This document shows, in pieces, positions 23,981-32,640 of a stretch of DNA of 64,000 bases; within the stretch, counting starts at the first letter, position 1; each line of letters starts with the position of its first letter. The stretch is from assembly GCA_051208045.1 (NCBI GenBank), contig JBPJFY010000005.1, positions 186,001 through 250,000 on the forward strand. Reading direction: 5' to 3'. The DNA is from LZORAL124-50-18 sp051208045. GTDB lineage: Bacteria; Pseudomonadota; Gammaproteobacteria; Pseudomonadales; Oleiphilaceae. The position numbers were made by a program, and so were the translations under genes. A model generated the notes under the pieces. The model was given only the letters and a program-made list of their open reading frames with translations, searched no databases and had not been told where the DNA came from.

Positions 23981-25204
23981 ATGATCAATGTGCAGTCGTT
24001 GAGTCGCCGGGTGGCGAACTCACTATTCAATACGCCGTCATTGGGGGCCTGGGTCGAACCAGTCATTCAGTTATCGCGTCCCGGTTGGCGTGCGGGTCGG
24101 CACAGCGCCGTGGTTACCGGGGTGCAGCGATATGCCTTTTCTGACCCGGGTCACGTAGACCTGATCCGAGTGACGTTGCGCCCAGCAAGCGCGTGGTCAG
24201 GATTTCAATCAGGCCAACATATTCAGCTGACGACCCGGATTCAAGGGGCATTGCTCACCCGGACTTTTTCGCTGTGTTCAACGCCTGCTCGTTTCAGGGA
24301 AACCGGATTGATTGAGGTGGCGATTAAGCGGCAGGCGTCGGGCAGGGTAACCGAATGGCTGTGCGACTGGCTCACCGAAGGCAACGTGCTGCATATCTCT
24401 GAGGCACAGGGCGACTTTCAAGTGAAAGATCCGGCAAAACCTGCGCTTTTCATTGCCGGGGGCACGGGGATCACTCCTCTGCTGAGCATGGCGGGGACGC
24501 TGGTCACTCAGTCGACAGCCAATGTTCGTATGATGGTCTATACCCGTTCCGGGGAGGCCATCTTTGAAGATGCGTTGAAGGTGCTTGAACGCCGGTCAAC
24601 ACAGCCTCAACCTGCCACATATGCCTTTGATGTGTATCAGCTGATTAATGGGCTTGTTCGGCCCCAAAGCACCGGTTTTGCGTTTAACTCCTGGGAGACG
24701 GATGCCTCCGGACATTTTTGCCTTGAGCACCTGCTGGCCTTTTGTCCTGACTTTGGCGACCGGGAGATCTATATCTGTGGCCCCATAGCGATGATTCGCT
24801 CCACCTCTCGCCTGCTGATAGAGCAGGGCGTTCAACCGCACCAGATTCATTTCGAGCTGTTTTCTGCCGGGCGAAATGATGGAACACGCGGCGATGCGGT
24901 CGTACGCATTCAGGATGGTGATCAGCGTTATGAAGTGCAACTGGCGGATGGTCACGGGCAAACGTTGCTTGAAGTGGCGGAATCACAGGGATTGCAACCC
25001 CATTATGGGTGTCGGCAAGGGGTGTGTCATGAATGTAAGTGCACCAAACGCAGTGGTCGTGTGTATAACCGACTGACGCAACAATGGTCAGACTCTGGTG
25101 AAGAGGAGATACAGCTGTGTGTTTCCATCCCGGAGGGCGAAGTAGAGCTCTCGTTGGCCGAGCCACAGAGGTTAGGAGTCAAGAGCGCAGGAGCAAAGGA
25201 GTAA
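23981..25204 (+). CDS. desC: Ferredoxin-type reductase partner of the fatty-acid desaturase
   Basis: A 407-residue electron-transfer flavoprotein. An FAD domain (about 50-160, LTRTFSLCSTP) is followed by an NAD(P)H domain (about 165-290, FIAGGTGITPLLSM and IYICGPIAMIRS). The C-terminal plant-type [2Fe-2S] ferredoxin domain (about 315-400) has ligands in CRQGVCHECKC and a fourth Cys in LCVSIPEGEV. It hands electrons from NAD(P)H to the desaturase encoded 6 nt downstream. GAGG at 23971-23974 sets the ATG at 23981; the earlier in-frame ATG at 23954 lies within the promoter. The symbol follows the Pseudomonas DesC arrangement. Confidence 0.85.
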   Translation: MINVQSLSRRVANSLFNTPSLGAWVEPVIQLSRPGWRAGRHSAVVTGVQRYAFSDPGHVDLIRVTLRPASAWSGFQSGQHIQLTTRIQGALLTRTFSLCSTPARFRETGLIEVAIKRQASGRVTEWLCDWLTEGNVLHISEAQGDFQVKDPAKPALFIAGGTGITPLLSMAGTLVTQSTANVRMMVYTRSGEAIFEDALKVLERRSTQPQPATYAFDVYQLINGLVRPQSTGFAFNSWETDASGHFCLEHLLAFCPDFGDREIYICGPIAMIRSTSRLLIEQGVQPHQIHFELFSAGRNDGTRGDAVVRIQDGDQRYEVQLADGHGQTLLEVAESQGLQPHYGCRQGVCHECKCTKRSGRVYNRLTQQWSDSGEEEIQLCVSIPEGEVELSLAEPQRLGVKSAGAKE

Positions 25205-25210
25205 AGGGAT

Positions 25211-26320
25211 ATGGTTAAGGCGTTAACTCAGGAACAGTTTGAAGGTCTCGCTCAGGAGTTGGATCAGATACGCGATCAGGCACTGGCCAAGGTAGGCGAA
25301 GAAGATGCGCGCTATATCCGTCGCCTGGTTGCCTGGAATCGGGTGCTGGAAATCAGTGCACGTATCGCCCTGGTATTGGGCTTTCTTCATCCGGTGTTCT
25401 GGATTGTGGGCGTTCTGATGCTGGCTGTGAACAAGATCCTGGACAACATGGAAATCGGCCACAATGTGCTGCACGGGCAATACGACTGGATGAATGATCC
25501 GCACATCAACAGTCGTGTGTTTGAATGGGATATTGCCTGTGATGCTGCCTCCTGGAAACGGACACACAATTACATCCACCACACCTACACGAACATCATC
25601 GGGAAAGATCGCGACTTCGGTTATGGGCTGTTCCGACTGTCGGAGGACTATCCCTGGCGCCCGGCTAATCGATGGCAGGTGATCAAATACGCATTATTGA
25701 GCCTCTGGTTCGAATGGGGCGTAGCCTATCATGAGCTGGCGGGTGAGCGCGTCTTTTTTGGGAAGAAGCGGTCGGAATCTGCGGGGCCATCCATTGAAAT
25801 CAACTGGCTGAAATCCGCGTTTTACCGCAAAGCGCGACGACAACTGTTGAAGGATTATCTGTGGTTCCCCCTGTTGGCCGGACCGATGTTTTTACCGGTG
25901 CTGGCGGGCAACTTTATCGCAAATTTGATTCGTAACCTGTGGGCGTCCACGATCATTTTTTGTGGGCACTTCACTGAAGAGGTGCACACCTTTCGTGCGG
26001 AAGACTGTGAAAATGAAACCCGGGGCCAGTGGTATTATCGTCAGATTCTGGGGTCGTCCAACATGACGGGACCGAAATGGTTTCATATCCTCACGGGGCA
26101 CCTGAGTTGCCAGGTCGAACACCATTTATTTCCCGACGTACCTGCGCCGCGCTATCGGGCCATGGTGCCACACGTGCAGGCCGTGGCGCAGAAATATGGC
26201 ATTCCTTACAACACAGGGTCGTTTTGGCGACAGTATGTGACGGTGGTGCAGCGAGTCATTAAATACTCGTTTCCGACCCGGGTTTCCGGGTCAGAACGGC
26301 TGGCCATCAGTGAGGCATAA
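25211..26320 (+). CDS. desB: Membrane fatty-acid (acyl-CoA) desaturase
   Basis: A 369-residue di-iron desaturase. The three histidine boxes are complete: HNVLH (about 80), HNYIHH (about 118-123) and QVEHH (about 302-306). Two hydrophobic hairpins lie between them (ALVLGFLHPVFWIVGVLML and LAGPMFLPVLAGNFIANLI). The Q-x-x-HH third box matches the group that includes DesB-like and front-end enzymes, so the exact position of the double bond is not settled. It introduces a double bond into acyl chains using O2 and electrons from the upstream reductase. The 3' end overlaps the convergent arsC by 14 nt. Confidence 0.85.
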   Translation: MVKALTQEQFEGLAQELDQIRDQALAKVGEEDARYIRRLVAWNRVLEISARIALVLGFLHPVFWIVGVLMLAVNKILDNMEIGHNVLHGQYDWMNDPHINSRVFEWDIACDAASWKRTHNYIHHTYTNIIGKDRDFGYGLFRLSEDYPWRPANRWQVIKYALLSLWFEWGVAYHELAGERVFFGKKRSESAGPSIEINWLKSAFYRKARRQLLKDYLWFPLLAGPMFLPVLAGNFIANLIRNLWASTIIFCGHFTEEVHTFRAEDCENETRGQWYYRQILGSSNMTGPKWFHILTGHLSCQVEHHLFPDVPAPRYRAMVPHVQAVAQKYGIPYNTGSFWRQYVTVVQRVIKYSFPTRVSGSERLAISEA

Positions 26321-26744
26321 GCTGGGGAGAGAGATCGGTTTCCAGCCAGGTGCGGATTTGATCCCGCACCTGTCGGTAACAATCCAGTTGACCCTCTGTT
26401 GAGCTGGCGGTAGAGGCCAGCTTCGGGGGGTCAGGAAAGGGTTGGTGAATGTGTTTCACCGTCTCTGGCCAGGCGGGACAGCTCTCTGCAGCGTTATCAC
26501 ATACCGTCACCACAATATCAAAGTGTTCACCGGACAAATCATCCAATGTCTTGGAGTATTGCTGTTTCGTACTGAGCCCAACTTCCTCCATCACCTGTTC
26601 GACATTCGGGTTCATGCCATGCGCCACGACCCCGGCGGAAAACGTGTCCAGCTGGTCCGGGAACATTTGTCGTGCCCAGGCTTCTGCCATTTGACTGCGG
26701 CAGGAATTCCCGGTGCAGAGGAAAAGTAGTTTCTGTTTTGCCAT
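26307..26744 (-). CDS. arsC: Arsenate reductase, low-molecular-weight phosphatase type
   Basis: A 145-residue protein of the LMW-PTPase fold. The catalytic P-loop CTGNSCRSQMAEAWA has the CX5R motif, and a later Cys (VVTVCDNAAESCP) provides the resolving cysteines of the thioredoxin-coupled class. It reduces arsenate to arsenite. GGAG 9 nt upstream supports the ATG at 26744; an in-frame start at 26765 lacks that site. It is the second gene after arsM, 32 nt downstream, so arsenite made here would be methylated by ArsM. No ArsB/Acr3 efflux pump is present. Confidence 0.9.
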   Translation of the reverse strand: MAKQKLLFLCTGNSCRSQMAEAWARQMFPDQLDTFSAGVVAHGMNPNVEQVMEEVGLSTKQQYSKTLDDLSGEHFDIVVTVCDNAAESCPAWPETVKHIHQPFPDPPKLASTASSTEGQLDCYRQVRDQIRTWLETDLSPQLMPH

Positions 26745-26776
26745 ATGGGATATCTCCGTATCCAATTTTTCTCAAG

Positions 26777-27823
26777 TTAACAGCAGCCACCACCCGCGGT
26801 TGTCTCCCCGGTCTGGTCAAAGGGCAGCAGGGTGCCACAGCCATCAAAAATGCCGTAATGTCGTGTCCAGTCACCATAAAACTCAAAGTGCTCTTTGAAT
26901 CGGGTTTCATGCAACATGCGATAGGTATTTCCGCACACCGGGAACATTTTTCCGGTTTCGATCAGGTGGTGTTTGTCCAACCGGAACATTTCCGGCGCGC
27001 CGTCGATGGTGCCTTTGTAGCGTACCGCCTGGCCGTAGTCCTCACACTGAGGTTCGAGGCCATCCAGCTTAAATAATCGGTAGGTTGCCGAGTAGAAGCG
27101 CACACTGCCCAGTTTTTCTTCAATCTGCGCGTTCTCGATAGTCAGCGGGCGATCCTCCACCAGCCGTGGATCAGCAAAGCCGGCCTGCTTGGCGAGGTTC
27201 ACGAAATCGTTCCAGTACAACGCCCCGGACAGACATTCACCATACAGTACCGGGTCTTTTGTTAAGGCTTCAGGTACCCGGCGATCGGCATACACATCGG
27301 AGAAGTACATCTCGCCACCGGGCTTCAGCAGGTTCCAGGCGTGTTGCAATACGGCTTTTTTGTCCACGCACAGGTTCAGCACACAGTTCGACACGATGAT
27401 ATCGAACTGACTGTGAGCCAGCTCCAGTTCATCCAGCTTTTCCAGATAACCGTGCAGGAATCGCACGTTGGGCTGGGTGAATCCGAAAACTTCTTTGTGG
27501 TAGTCAATATGCTTGTTTGCAACTTCCAGCTGTTCTTCGGTCATATCCACACCCGTGACGGAACCTTGTTCCCCCACCAGAGCACTGAGTACATAACAAT
27601 CCCGGCCTGAGCCACTGCCCAGGTCCAGAATATGGCAGTCTTTCAGCTGATTTGGCGCAATCAGGCCGCAACCATAGTAACGGGCCAGAACCTCATCGTG
27701 CACCTTGGACAGAATATTCTTTAAATAGACCGGTGGGGCATCTGCTGTGCAGCAGGCATTGGTTTGTAAATCATCCGAATGGGTCAGGGTTTTTCCGTAA
27801 TAGTCCTTCACATCTTCTTGCAT
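26777..27823 (-). CDS. arsM: Arsenite S-adenosylmethionine methyltransferase
   Basis: A 348-residue protein of the ArsM type. The SAM-binding motif ILDLGSGSGRDCY (about 68-80) is followed by GVDMTEEQL. The As(III)-binding cysteines lie in SNCVLNLC (about 145-152) and GECLSGALYW (about 195-204), with an early pair NACCTADAPP (about 24-33). The protein ends in GGGCC. It methylates arsenite stepwise. ATG 27823 is preferred over an in-frame TTG at 27841 because it is the common start and has AAGAG upstream. It is the first gene of the arsMC pair. No ArsR gene is adjacent, and the 180-nt upstream region has no obvious operator that I can identify. Confidence 0.92.
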   Translation of the reverse strand: MQEDVKDYYGKTLTHSDDLQTNACCTADAPPVYLKNILSKVHDEVLARYYGCGLIAPNQLKDCHILDLGSGSGRDCYVLSALVGEQGSVTGVDMTEEQLEVANKHIDYHKEVFGFTQPNVRFLHGYLEKLDELELAHSQFDIIVSNCVLNLCVDKKAVLQHAWNLLKPGGEMYFSDVYADRRVPEALTKDPVLYGECLSGALYWNDFVNLAKQAGFADPRLVEDRPLTIENAQIEEKLGSVRFYSATYRLFKLDGLEPQCEDYGQAVRYKGTIDGAPEMFRLDKHHLIETGKMFPVCGNTYRMLHETRFKEHFEFYGDWTRHYGIFDGCGTLLPFDQTGETTAGGGCC

Positions 27824-28002
27824 GTAGCTCTTAAACTCCAATTTGGCTGAATGACACGTTTGAATACAGTTTAGCAGCTATGATTATAATCAACGCGCTG
27901 GGAAAGTCCGCTGATACCGGCGGTGTGTTAGTATGCGTAGTGATTAGACGCTCAAACGCCAAATAGTTCCCTGAGATCGTAGAAAAAAATGGAGAAAATG
28001 GT

Positions 28003-29127
28003 GTGATAACCCGGTTGATCATGTGGTGCCGCCTTGTGTTGAGCCTGCTGTTGCTGGGCACGTCTGTTGCCTGTGCAGAAAAACCGCCCGCGTATCACCT
28101 TGAGGAGGTGGCATCAGGCCTGGGGGTACCCTGGGGGATGGTCTTACTCGATGATACACGGATTTTATTCACGGAGCGTCGTGGCCGGGTTGGGGTGTAC
28201 AAGCTTGCCACGGGTGAAACACGCTATCTGCCAGGTGTGCCTGCGGTGCTGGCAGAAGGTCAGGGAGGCTTGCTGGATGTTGCTGCGTCCCCCGTCATTG
28301 CCACCGATGCGAACCCAAACAACCGGTGGATTTATTTTACGTACAGCAAGCCGGTCAATGGGCAGGGGCGTACCACTCTGGCTCGTGCCCGTTTCACCGG
28401 TGATCGGTTGATGGATTGGCAGGATATGCTGGTCACGCACTCCGGGACAAATACCTCGCGACATTACGGTAGCCGGATCGCTTTCGACGGGGCGGGCCAC
28501 CTGTATTTTTCGGTCGGTGATCGTGGGGAGCGACCCAATGGCCAGGATCTGACCACCCATGCGGGGTCCATTCTCCGGGTTCAGCTGGATGGCACCGTTC
28601 CTGCCGACAACCCCTTCGTGGGGCGGACGGATGCGCTGCCGGAAATCTGGAGCTACGGTCATCGCAATCCGCAGGGATTGTTCTGGGATCACGAAACGGG
28701 ACAGCTCTGGGCGATTGAGCATGGCCCGCGGGGTGGCGATGAAATCAACAAAATACAAAAGGGCGGCAATTATGGCTGGCCGGTGGTGTCCCATGGCAAA
28801 GAGTATTGGGGGCCCATTTCGGTCGGTGAGGCGACACACAAGCCGGGGATGATTGATCCCGTGAAGGTCTACATTCCCTCGATTGCGCCCGGGAGTTTAC
28901 TCCGCTATTCCGGCAAGGCATTCCCGCGATGGGCAGGCTGTTTGATGTCTGGAGCTCTGGCGCTCACTCATCTGAACATCATTACGTTGGACGCCTCACA
29001 GGTTCCGACCAGCGAGGAGCGGATACTATCTGACCTGGGCGAGCGTGTCCGTGCGTTGGCGGAGTCTCCGGAAGGGTGGATCTATTTCAGTACCGACAGT
29101 GGTCGAATCTACCGGCTACGTCCATAA
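28003..29127 (+). CDS. PQQ-dependent aldose sugar dehydrogenase-like protein
   Basis: A 374-residue exported protein of the glucose/sorbosone dehydrogenase family (six-bladed beta-propeller). A signal peptide covers about residues 1-26 (LVLSLLLLGTSVACA). Family motifs are LGVPWGMVLLDD, FTERRGRVGVY, the HYGSRIAFDGAGHLYFSVGDRG repeat region, SYGHRNPQGLFWDH and EHGPRGGDEINKI, which carry PQQ and calcium ligands in characterised members. GTG 28003 has GGAGA 7 nt upstream. It probably oxidises aldoses in the periplasm and feeds electrons to the respiratory chain. The DUF1569 gene follows after 17 nt in the same direction. Confidence 0.88.
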   Translation: MITRLIMWCRLVLSLLLLGTSVACAEKPPAYHLEEVASGLGVPWGMVLLDDTRILFTERRGRVGVYKLATGETRYLPGVPAVLAEGQGGLLDVAASPVIATDANPNNRWIYFTYSKPVNGQGRTTLARARFTGDRLMDWQDMLVTHSGTNTSRHYGSRIAFDGAGHLYFSVGDRGERPNGQDLTTHAGSILRVQLDGTVPADNPFVGRTDALPEIWSYGHRNPQGLFWDHETGQLWAIEHGPRGGDEINKIQKGGNYGWPVVSHGKEYWGPISVGEATHKPGMIDPVKVYIPSIAPGSLLRYSGKAFPRWAGCLMSGALALTHLNIITLDASQVPTSEERILSDLGERVRALAESPEGWIYFSTDSGRIYRLRP

Positions 29128-29144
29128 ACAGTCAGGAGTGCACA

Positions 29145-29675
29145 GTGAACAGACGAACCTTTTTGATCGCGGGGAGCGGGGTGATCTTCGCAGGATTGGC
29201 CGGAGGGTATGTGGCCATCGGCCGGGGAGATCCCAACCTGCTATCGATAACGTCAGTGTTTGAACGACTGGATGCCCTGTCGCCAACAGCGATTGCCTTC
29301 TCGGGAAATTGGTCCGCCAGTCACATTTTTCATCATATGGCGCAAAGCATTGAGCTGTCGATGTCGGGTTATCCTGTTCACAAATCAGACCTGTTCAAGT
29401 CGACGGTGGGTCCACTGGCGTTTTCAGTCTTTGCTGCCAAAGGCAAAATGAAACACAATCTCGAAGAGGATATCCCGGGCGCTCCTGTGGATGCGCTGGC
29501 ACAGGATGTGGCCGTCGCTCTGCAGCGGTTTCGCAGTGCTCTGGAGACATTCGAGGCCCATACGGGCGACTTGCAACCGCATTTTGCCTATGGCCCGTTA
29601 ACGAAGGAGGAATATCGACTGGCCCACGTGCTTCACTTCAATAACCATCTGGAGCGTTTGAACACCCCTTCCTGA
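29145..29675 (+). CDS. DUF1569-family protein with Tat-like N-terminus
   Basis: A 176-residue protein starting at GTG 29145 (CAGGAG 6 nt upstream). The N-terminus NRRTFLIAGSGVIFAGLAGG has a twin-arginine-like motif and a hydrophobic core, so it is probably exported folded. The rest is a helical DinB-like/DUF1569 domain with WSASHIFHHMAQSIE and a C-terminal LAHVLHFNNHLERL, the two histidine helices that bind a metal in DinB-type folds. Function unknown. It is likely cotranscribed with the sugar dehydrogenase gene. Confidence 0.78.
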   Translation: MNRRTFLIAGSGVIFAGLAGGYVAIGRGDPNLLSITSVFERLDALSPTAIAFSGNWSASHIFHHMAQSIELSMSGYPVHKSDLFKSTVGPLAFSVFAAKGKMKHNLEEDIPGAPVDALAQDVAVALQRFRSALETFEAHTGDLQPHFAYGPLTKEEYRLAHVLHFNNHLERLNTPS

Positions 29676-29777
29676 GACAATCCGAGCGATTCCTGCGATA
29701 AGCGGAAAAATGTGCACGACAGGATCACGTATAATGAACGATTGTGCGTGTTTGTTACGATGGGAAGTATCACGTCT

Positions 29778-30917
29778 ATGACTATGGTTAACCGGCTATT
29801 ACAGGGTCTTCAATCCGATCGGCTCTGGCAGTTCTGGTCGCTCAACGTGTTTGGGTGGGCTGGCTATGGTTTTTTCACTGTGCTTGGCGCGATTGTCTGG
29901 CAGAAGCATCTGGAGTATCAGCTGTATTTTGCGCTGATCGCTACGTTGGTCGGATTTGTGCTGAGTCTCGCGATGCGAGCGCTTTTCCACCGATTCTGGA
30001 CGTTGCCCCCGGTACGCAGAGGCTTTTGCTCACTGGGCGTGGTCGGGATTGCCAGCGGCCTGTGGGCGATATTCAAACTGGTCTATTATTTCAAGTTGAT
30101 GGAGGTGCTGGGGCAGGATACCAACGAATGCGTAGCCAAAGGTAACGAAGAAAAAAACTGGGGCGTTGCCGAGTTTCTGAGTTGGTATACGTATTCCTTT
30201 TTTATCATTCTCTGCTGGGCAGCGCTCTACTACGGGATCAAATTCTATCAAGCGCTCCAGGAGGAGAAACGCCGTTTGGCAACAGTCACCATTATGGCCC
30301 ATGAAGCGCAGTTAAAAATGCTTCGATATCAACTGAATCCGCACTTTCTGTTCAACACCCTGAATGCCATTTCCACACTCATTCTGGACGTCCAAACAAA
30401 GACTGCCAACGCCATGGTGACCTCGCTTGCCAAATTTCTGCGTTACACTCTTGAAAGTGATCCGATGCAGAAGGTGGATCTCGCCGAAGAGGTGAATGCG
30501 CTTAAGCTGTATCTGGATATCGAAAAAATCCGTTTTGAGGATCGGCTGCAACTCCGTTTTGATGTTGATGAGCCGGCCAAACACGCGCTCATCCCCAGCC
30601 TGCTGCTCCAGCCGCTGGTGGAAAATTCGATCAAGTATGCGATTTCAAAGAGTGAAGCCGGTGGGTTGATTGCCCTGGAAGCGCGGGTCGTTAATGAGAG
30701 ATTGCACCTGGTGCTGTCCGATGATGGCCCCGGGCTGCCACAGGCCGCGCTTTCGAATCCGGAATTCAGCGGTGTGGGGATTCGGAACTTTATGCAGCGG
30801 TTAAAAGAAATCTATGGAGAGCAGCATGAGTGTACTTTTGATCAGGCATCCCCGACTGGACTCCAGGTGAGAATTGCCATACCGTATGAAACGCGTAAAC
30901 CTGATGGAGGTAACTGA
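29778..30917 (+). CDS. LytS-type membrane sensor histidine kinase
   Basis: A 379-residue protein with four N-terminal membrane helices (about 25-165), a short coiled linker (LQEEKRRLATVTIMAHEAQ) and a His_kinase domain. The phosphoacceptor lies in LRYQLNPHFLFNTLNAIST, the hallmark of the LytS/YehU class, followed by an ATPase domain with PLVENSIKYAI and LSDDGPGLP. In-frame starts occur at GTG 29712 and ATG 29760, 29778 and 29784; GGGAAG upstream favours 29778, with low certainty. It is 5 nt upstream of its LytTR response regulator. The stimulus is unknown. Confidence 0.86.
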   Translation: MTMVNRLLQGLQSDRLWQFWSLNVFGWAGYGFFTVLGAIVWQKHLEYQLYFALIATLVGFVLSLAMRALFHRFWTLPPVRRGFCSLGVVGIASGLWAIFKLVYYFKLMEVLGQDTNECVAKGNEEKNWGVAEFLSWYTYSFFIILCWAALYYGIKFYQALQEEKRRLATVTIMAHEAQLKMLRYQLNPHFLFNTLNAISTLILDVQTKTANAMVTSLAKFLRYTLESDPMQKVDLAEEVNALKLYLDIEKIRFEDRLQLRFDVDEPAKHALIPSLLLQPLVENSIKYAISKSEAGGLIALEARVVNERLHLVLSDDGPGLPQAALSNPEFSGVGIRNFMQRLKEIYGEQHECTFDQASPTGLQVRIAIPYETRKPDGGN

Positions 30918-30922
30918 ATCCC

Positions 30923-31735
30923 GTGATCACCGCGCTCATTGTCGACGATGAACCCCTGGCCCGCCGTGGCCTGCGTATTCGACTGGAAACCTTCCCGGAG
31001 GTGACAGTCGTCGGGGAGTGCGCAAACGGGCGTGAAGCGTTGGCATTCTGTGCCGAGTCTCCGCCTCAGCTGGTGTTTCTGGATATCCAGATGCCAGGGC
31101 TGGATGGCTTTGACGTGGTGAAAGGCTTTCAGAGTGAATGCATGCCCTTGATCGTCTTTGTCACAGCGTTTGACCACTATGCGGTCGAGGCGTTTGATGT
31201 GCATGCCGTGGACTATCTGCTGAAACCCGTCGATGAAGAACGTCTCGCGAAGGCAATCGAAAAGGTGCGGCAGAAGTTAAGCGATCAAAGCGTACATGCC
31301 GATAAAGCGAAGCTGCTCACGCTCATCGGCGATATCACTGGGAAGCCGGTGAACACTTTGGAAGAGGCGGCCCAATCGCCCGGTGGCGTGAATGCCGGAG
31401 AGAAAGCGACGCTGCATGTCAAAGACGGCACGCACACAACTCTGGTGCCCCTCGATGAAATTGACTGGGTAGAGGCCGCCGGGGATTACATGTGCCTTCA
31501 TGTCGGCGACACAACACACATTATGCGATCGACCATGGGGTGTCTCGAAGCGCAATTACCCACGCCACCCTTTCAGCGCATTCACCGGTCCACGCTCGTC
31601 AACACCCAGCGTATTAACCAGATTATCACGCACATGAATGGCGAATACATTCTGGCGTTGAATTGCGGCGCGCGGCTGAAAACCGGTCGAGCGTTTAAAG
31701 ATAAAATCAAAGCGCTGCTCGGTTCGCCTCCTTGA
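30923..31735 (+). CDS. LytTR-family response regulator
   Basis: A 270-residue protein. Receiver (about 2-120): IVDDEPLARRG, phosphoacceptor Asp in VFLDIQMPGLDGF, Thr in FVTAFDHYA and Lys in YLLKPVDEER. The LytTR DNA-binding domain (about 165-265) has VEAAGDYMCLHVGD and FQRIHRSTLVNTQRIN, typical of AlgR/LytR/YehT. The start is GTG at 30923, with GGAGG 12 nt upstream. With the LytS-type kinase it forms a complete two-component system; the target genes are probably close, for example the small gene at 31864 (inference). Confidence 0.93.
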   Translation: MITALIVDDEPLARRGLRIRLETFPEVTVVGECANGREALAFCAESPPQLVFLDIQMPGLDGFDVVKGFQSECMPLIVFVTAFDHYAVEAFDVHAVDYLLKPVDEERLAKAIEKVRQKLSDQSVHADKAKLLTLIGDITGKPVNTLEEAAQSPGGVNAGEKATLHVKDGTHTTLVPLDEIDWVEAAGDYMCLHVGDTTHIMRSTMGCLEAQLPTPPFQRIHRSTLVNTQRINQIITHMNGEYILALNCGARLKTGRAFKDKIKALLGSPP

Positions 31736-31863
31736 AAAACGGTTTATCGTGATGTTATCCCCATTCATCGCATCTCGCTTTCGACCCGGAGTCAGATGGT
31801 TTATTGTAGAAACCATGGTAATCACACCGTACCCAATCAACCCAAGCACGAGGAGAAAACCAC

Positions 31864-32190
31864 ATGAATACCGCCATTCATCTCAGTGATTCCATCAGTG
31901 CATTATGGGTTCTGGTGGTCGCGATGGTTTTATCGTTGGCTGATATACCGGGTGCCACCCAGACGAGCGGATTCGACCTGGAACTCAATGTCCCCTGTGG
32001 CTTGGAATCTCAGGTGGCAGGAATGGAATTGAGCGGGAAAAGCTTCGGGGAACAACTCGACGTGATGACGGAAGGAATGAGCCGCGTGGTCGAGACCCTC
32101 TTGACCTATGTTACGATGGTCGTGGATTACGTGGTGGTGTTTGTGTCTCTGGTCAGTGAGCTGATCTTTTGGATCAGCTCCTTGGTATAG
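31864..32190 (+). CDS. Small hypothetical membrane protein
   Basis: A 108-residue protein I do not recognise. A hydrophobic N-terminal segment (LWVLVVAMVLSLADI) and a strongly hydrophobic C-terminal third (YVTMVVDYVVVFVSLVSELIFWISSLV) flank a polar middle with one Cys. GAGGAG lies about 9 nt before the ATG, and a terminator follows directly, so it is probably expressed. It sits after the LytTR regulator, separated by about 130 nt, and may be a target of that system. Its stop codon is part of the terminator stem. Confidence 0.55.
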   Translation: MNTAIHLSDSISALWVLVVAMVLSLADIPGATQTSGFDLELNVPCGLESQVAGMELSGKSFGEQLDVMTEGMSRVVETLLTYVTMVVDYVVVFVSLVSELIFWISSLV

Positions 32191-32231
32191 CCCCAGGCGA
32201 CTCGGAATCGAAGCGTTTCGGGGCTTTTTTT
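32158..32231 (+). terminator. Tandem hairpins with U-tract
   Basis: A first stem, GAGCTGATC (32158-32166) with GATCAGCTC (32172-32180), lies inside the 3' end of the small gene. A second, AGCCCC (32189-32194) with GGGGCT (32220-32225), is followed by a run of T to 32231. The second is a standard rightward intrinsic terminator with a long loop. The first is also a perfect 9-bp stem. Confidence 0.7.
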
Positions 32232-32232
32232 A

Positions 32233-32640
32233 TCAGGCAATTTTAGCCACAGACAGTTTCGCAGAGAGCGCCGCCTGTTTGTTCAACACGTTTTCAATAC
32301 GCATCAGGTTTTTGGCCGTCTCGCTGGTCGGATTCTTAACCACTTTCTGGTCAAACTCCAGACCATACTCATAAAAGCCCACCAGCTTGTTGATACGCAC
32401 AACGCGCGCATGAATCGGTTCCACGGTGATATCGCCCATGTCCAGCTCCAGGTGAAGCGACAGAGTAATCAAATCATCCACACGGTATTCCCGGTTCGTT
32501 TTGATGCACATGCCAAAATAAGAAAAGTCCTTGGCACGGGCTTCTTCCCAAATGCTTTTCAGAATGCCCTTGGAGACCCGAATTGACGACTTCAGATTGG
32601 CGGTTGGCATGCGTTTTCTCGCACGTAACTCCGTAATCAC
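32233..32640 (-). CDS. PilZ-domain c-di-GMP receptor-like protein
   Basis: A 135-residue protein in which the PilZ barrel covers nearly the whole length. The N-terminal RxxxR-like stretch is RARKRM at residues 6-11. The second half contains DFSYFGMCIKTNREYRVDDLITLSLHLEL, with the DxSxxG motif modified to D-F-S-Y-F-G. It probably binds c-di-GMP and acts on an unknown partner. Monocistronic, ending convergently with the small membrane-protein gene. Confidence 0.75.
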   Translation of the reverse strand: MITELRARKRMPTANLKSSIRVSKGILKSIWEEARAKDFSYFGMCIKTNREYRVDDLITLSLHLELDMGDITVEPIHARVVRINKLVGFYEYGLEFDQKVVKNPTSETAKNLMRIENVLNKQAALSAKLSVAKIA

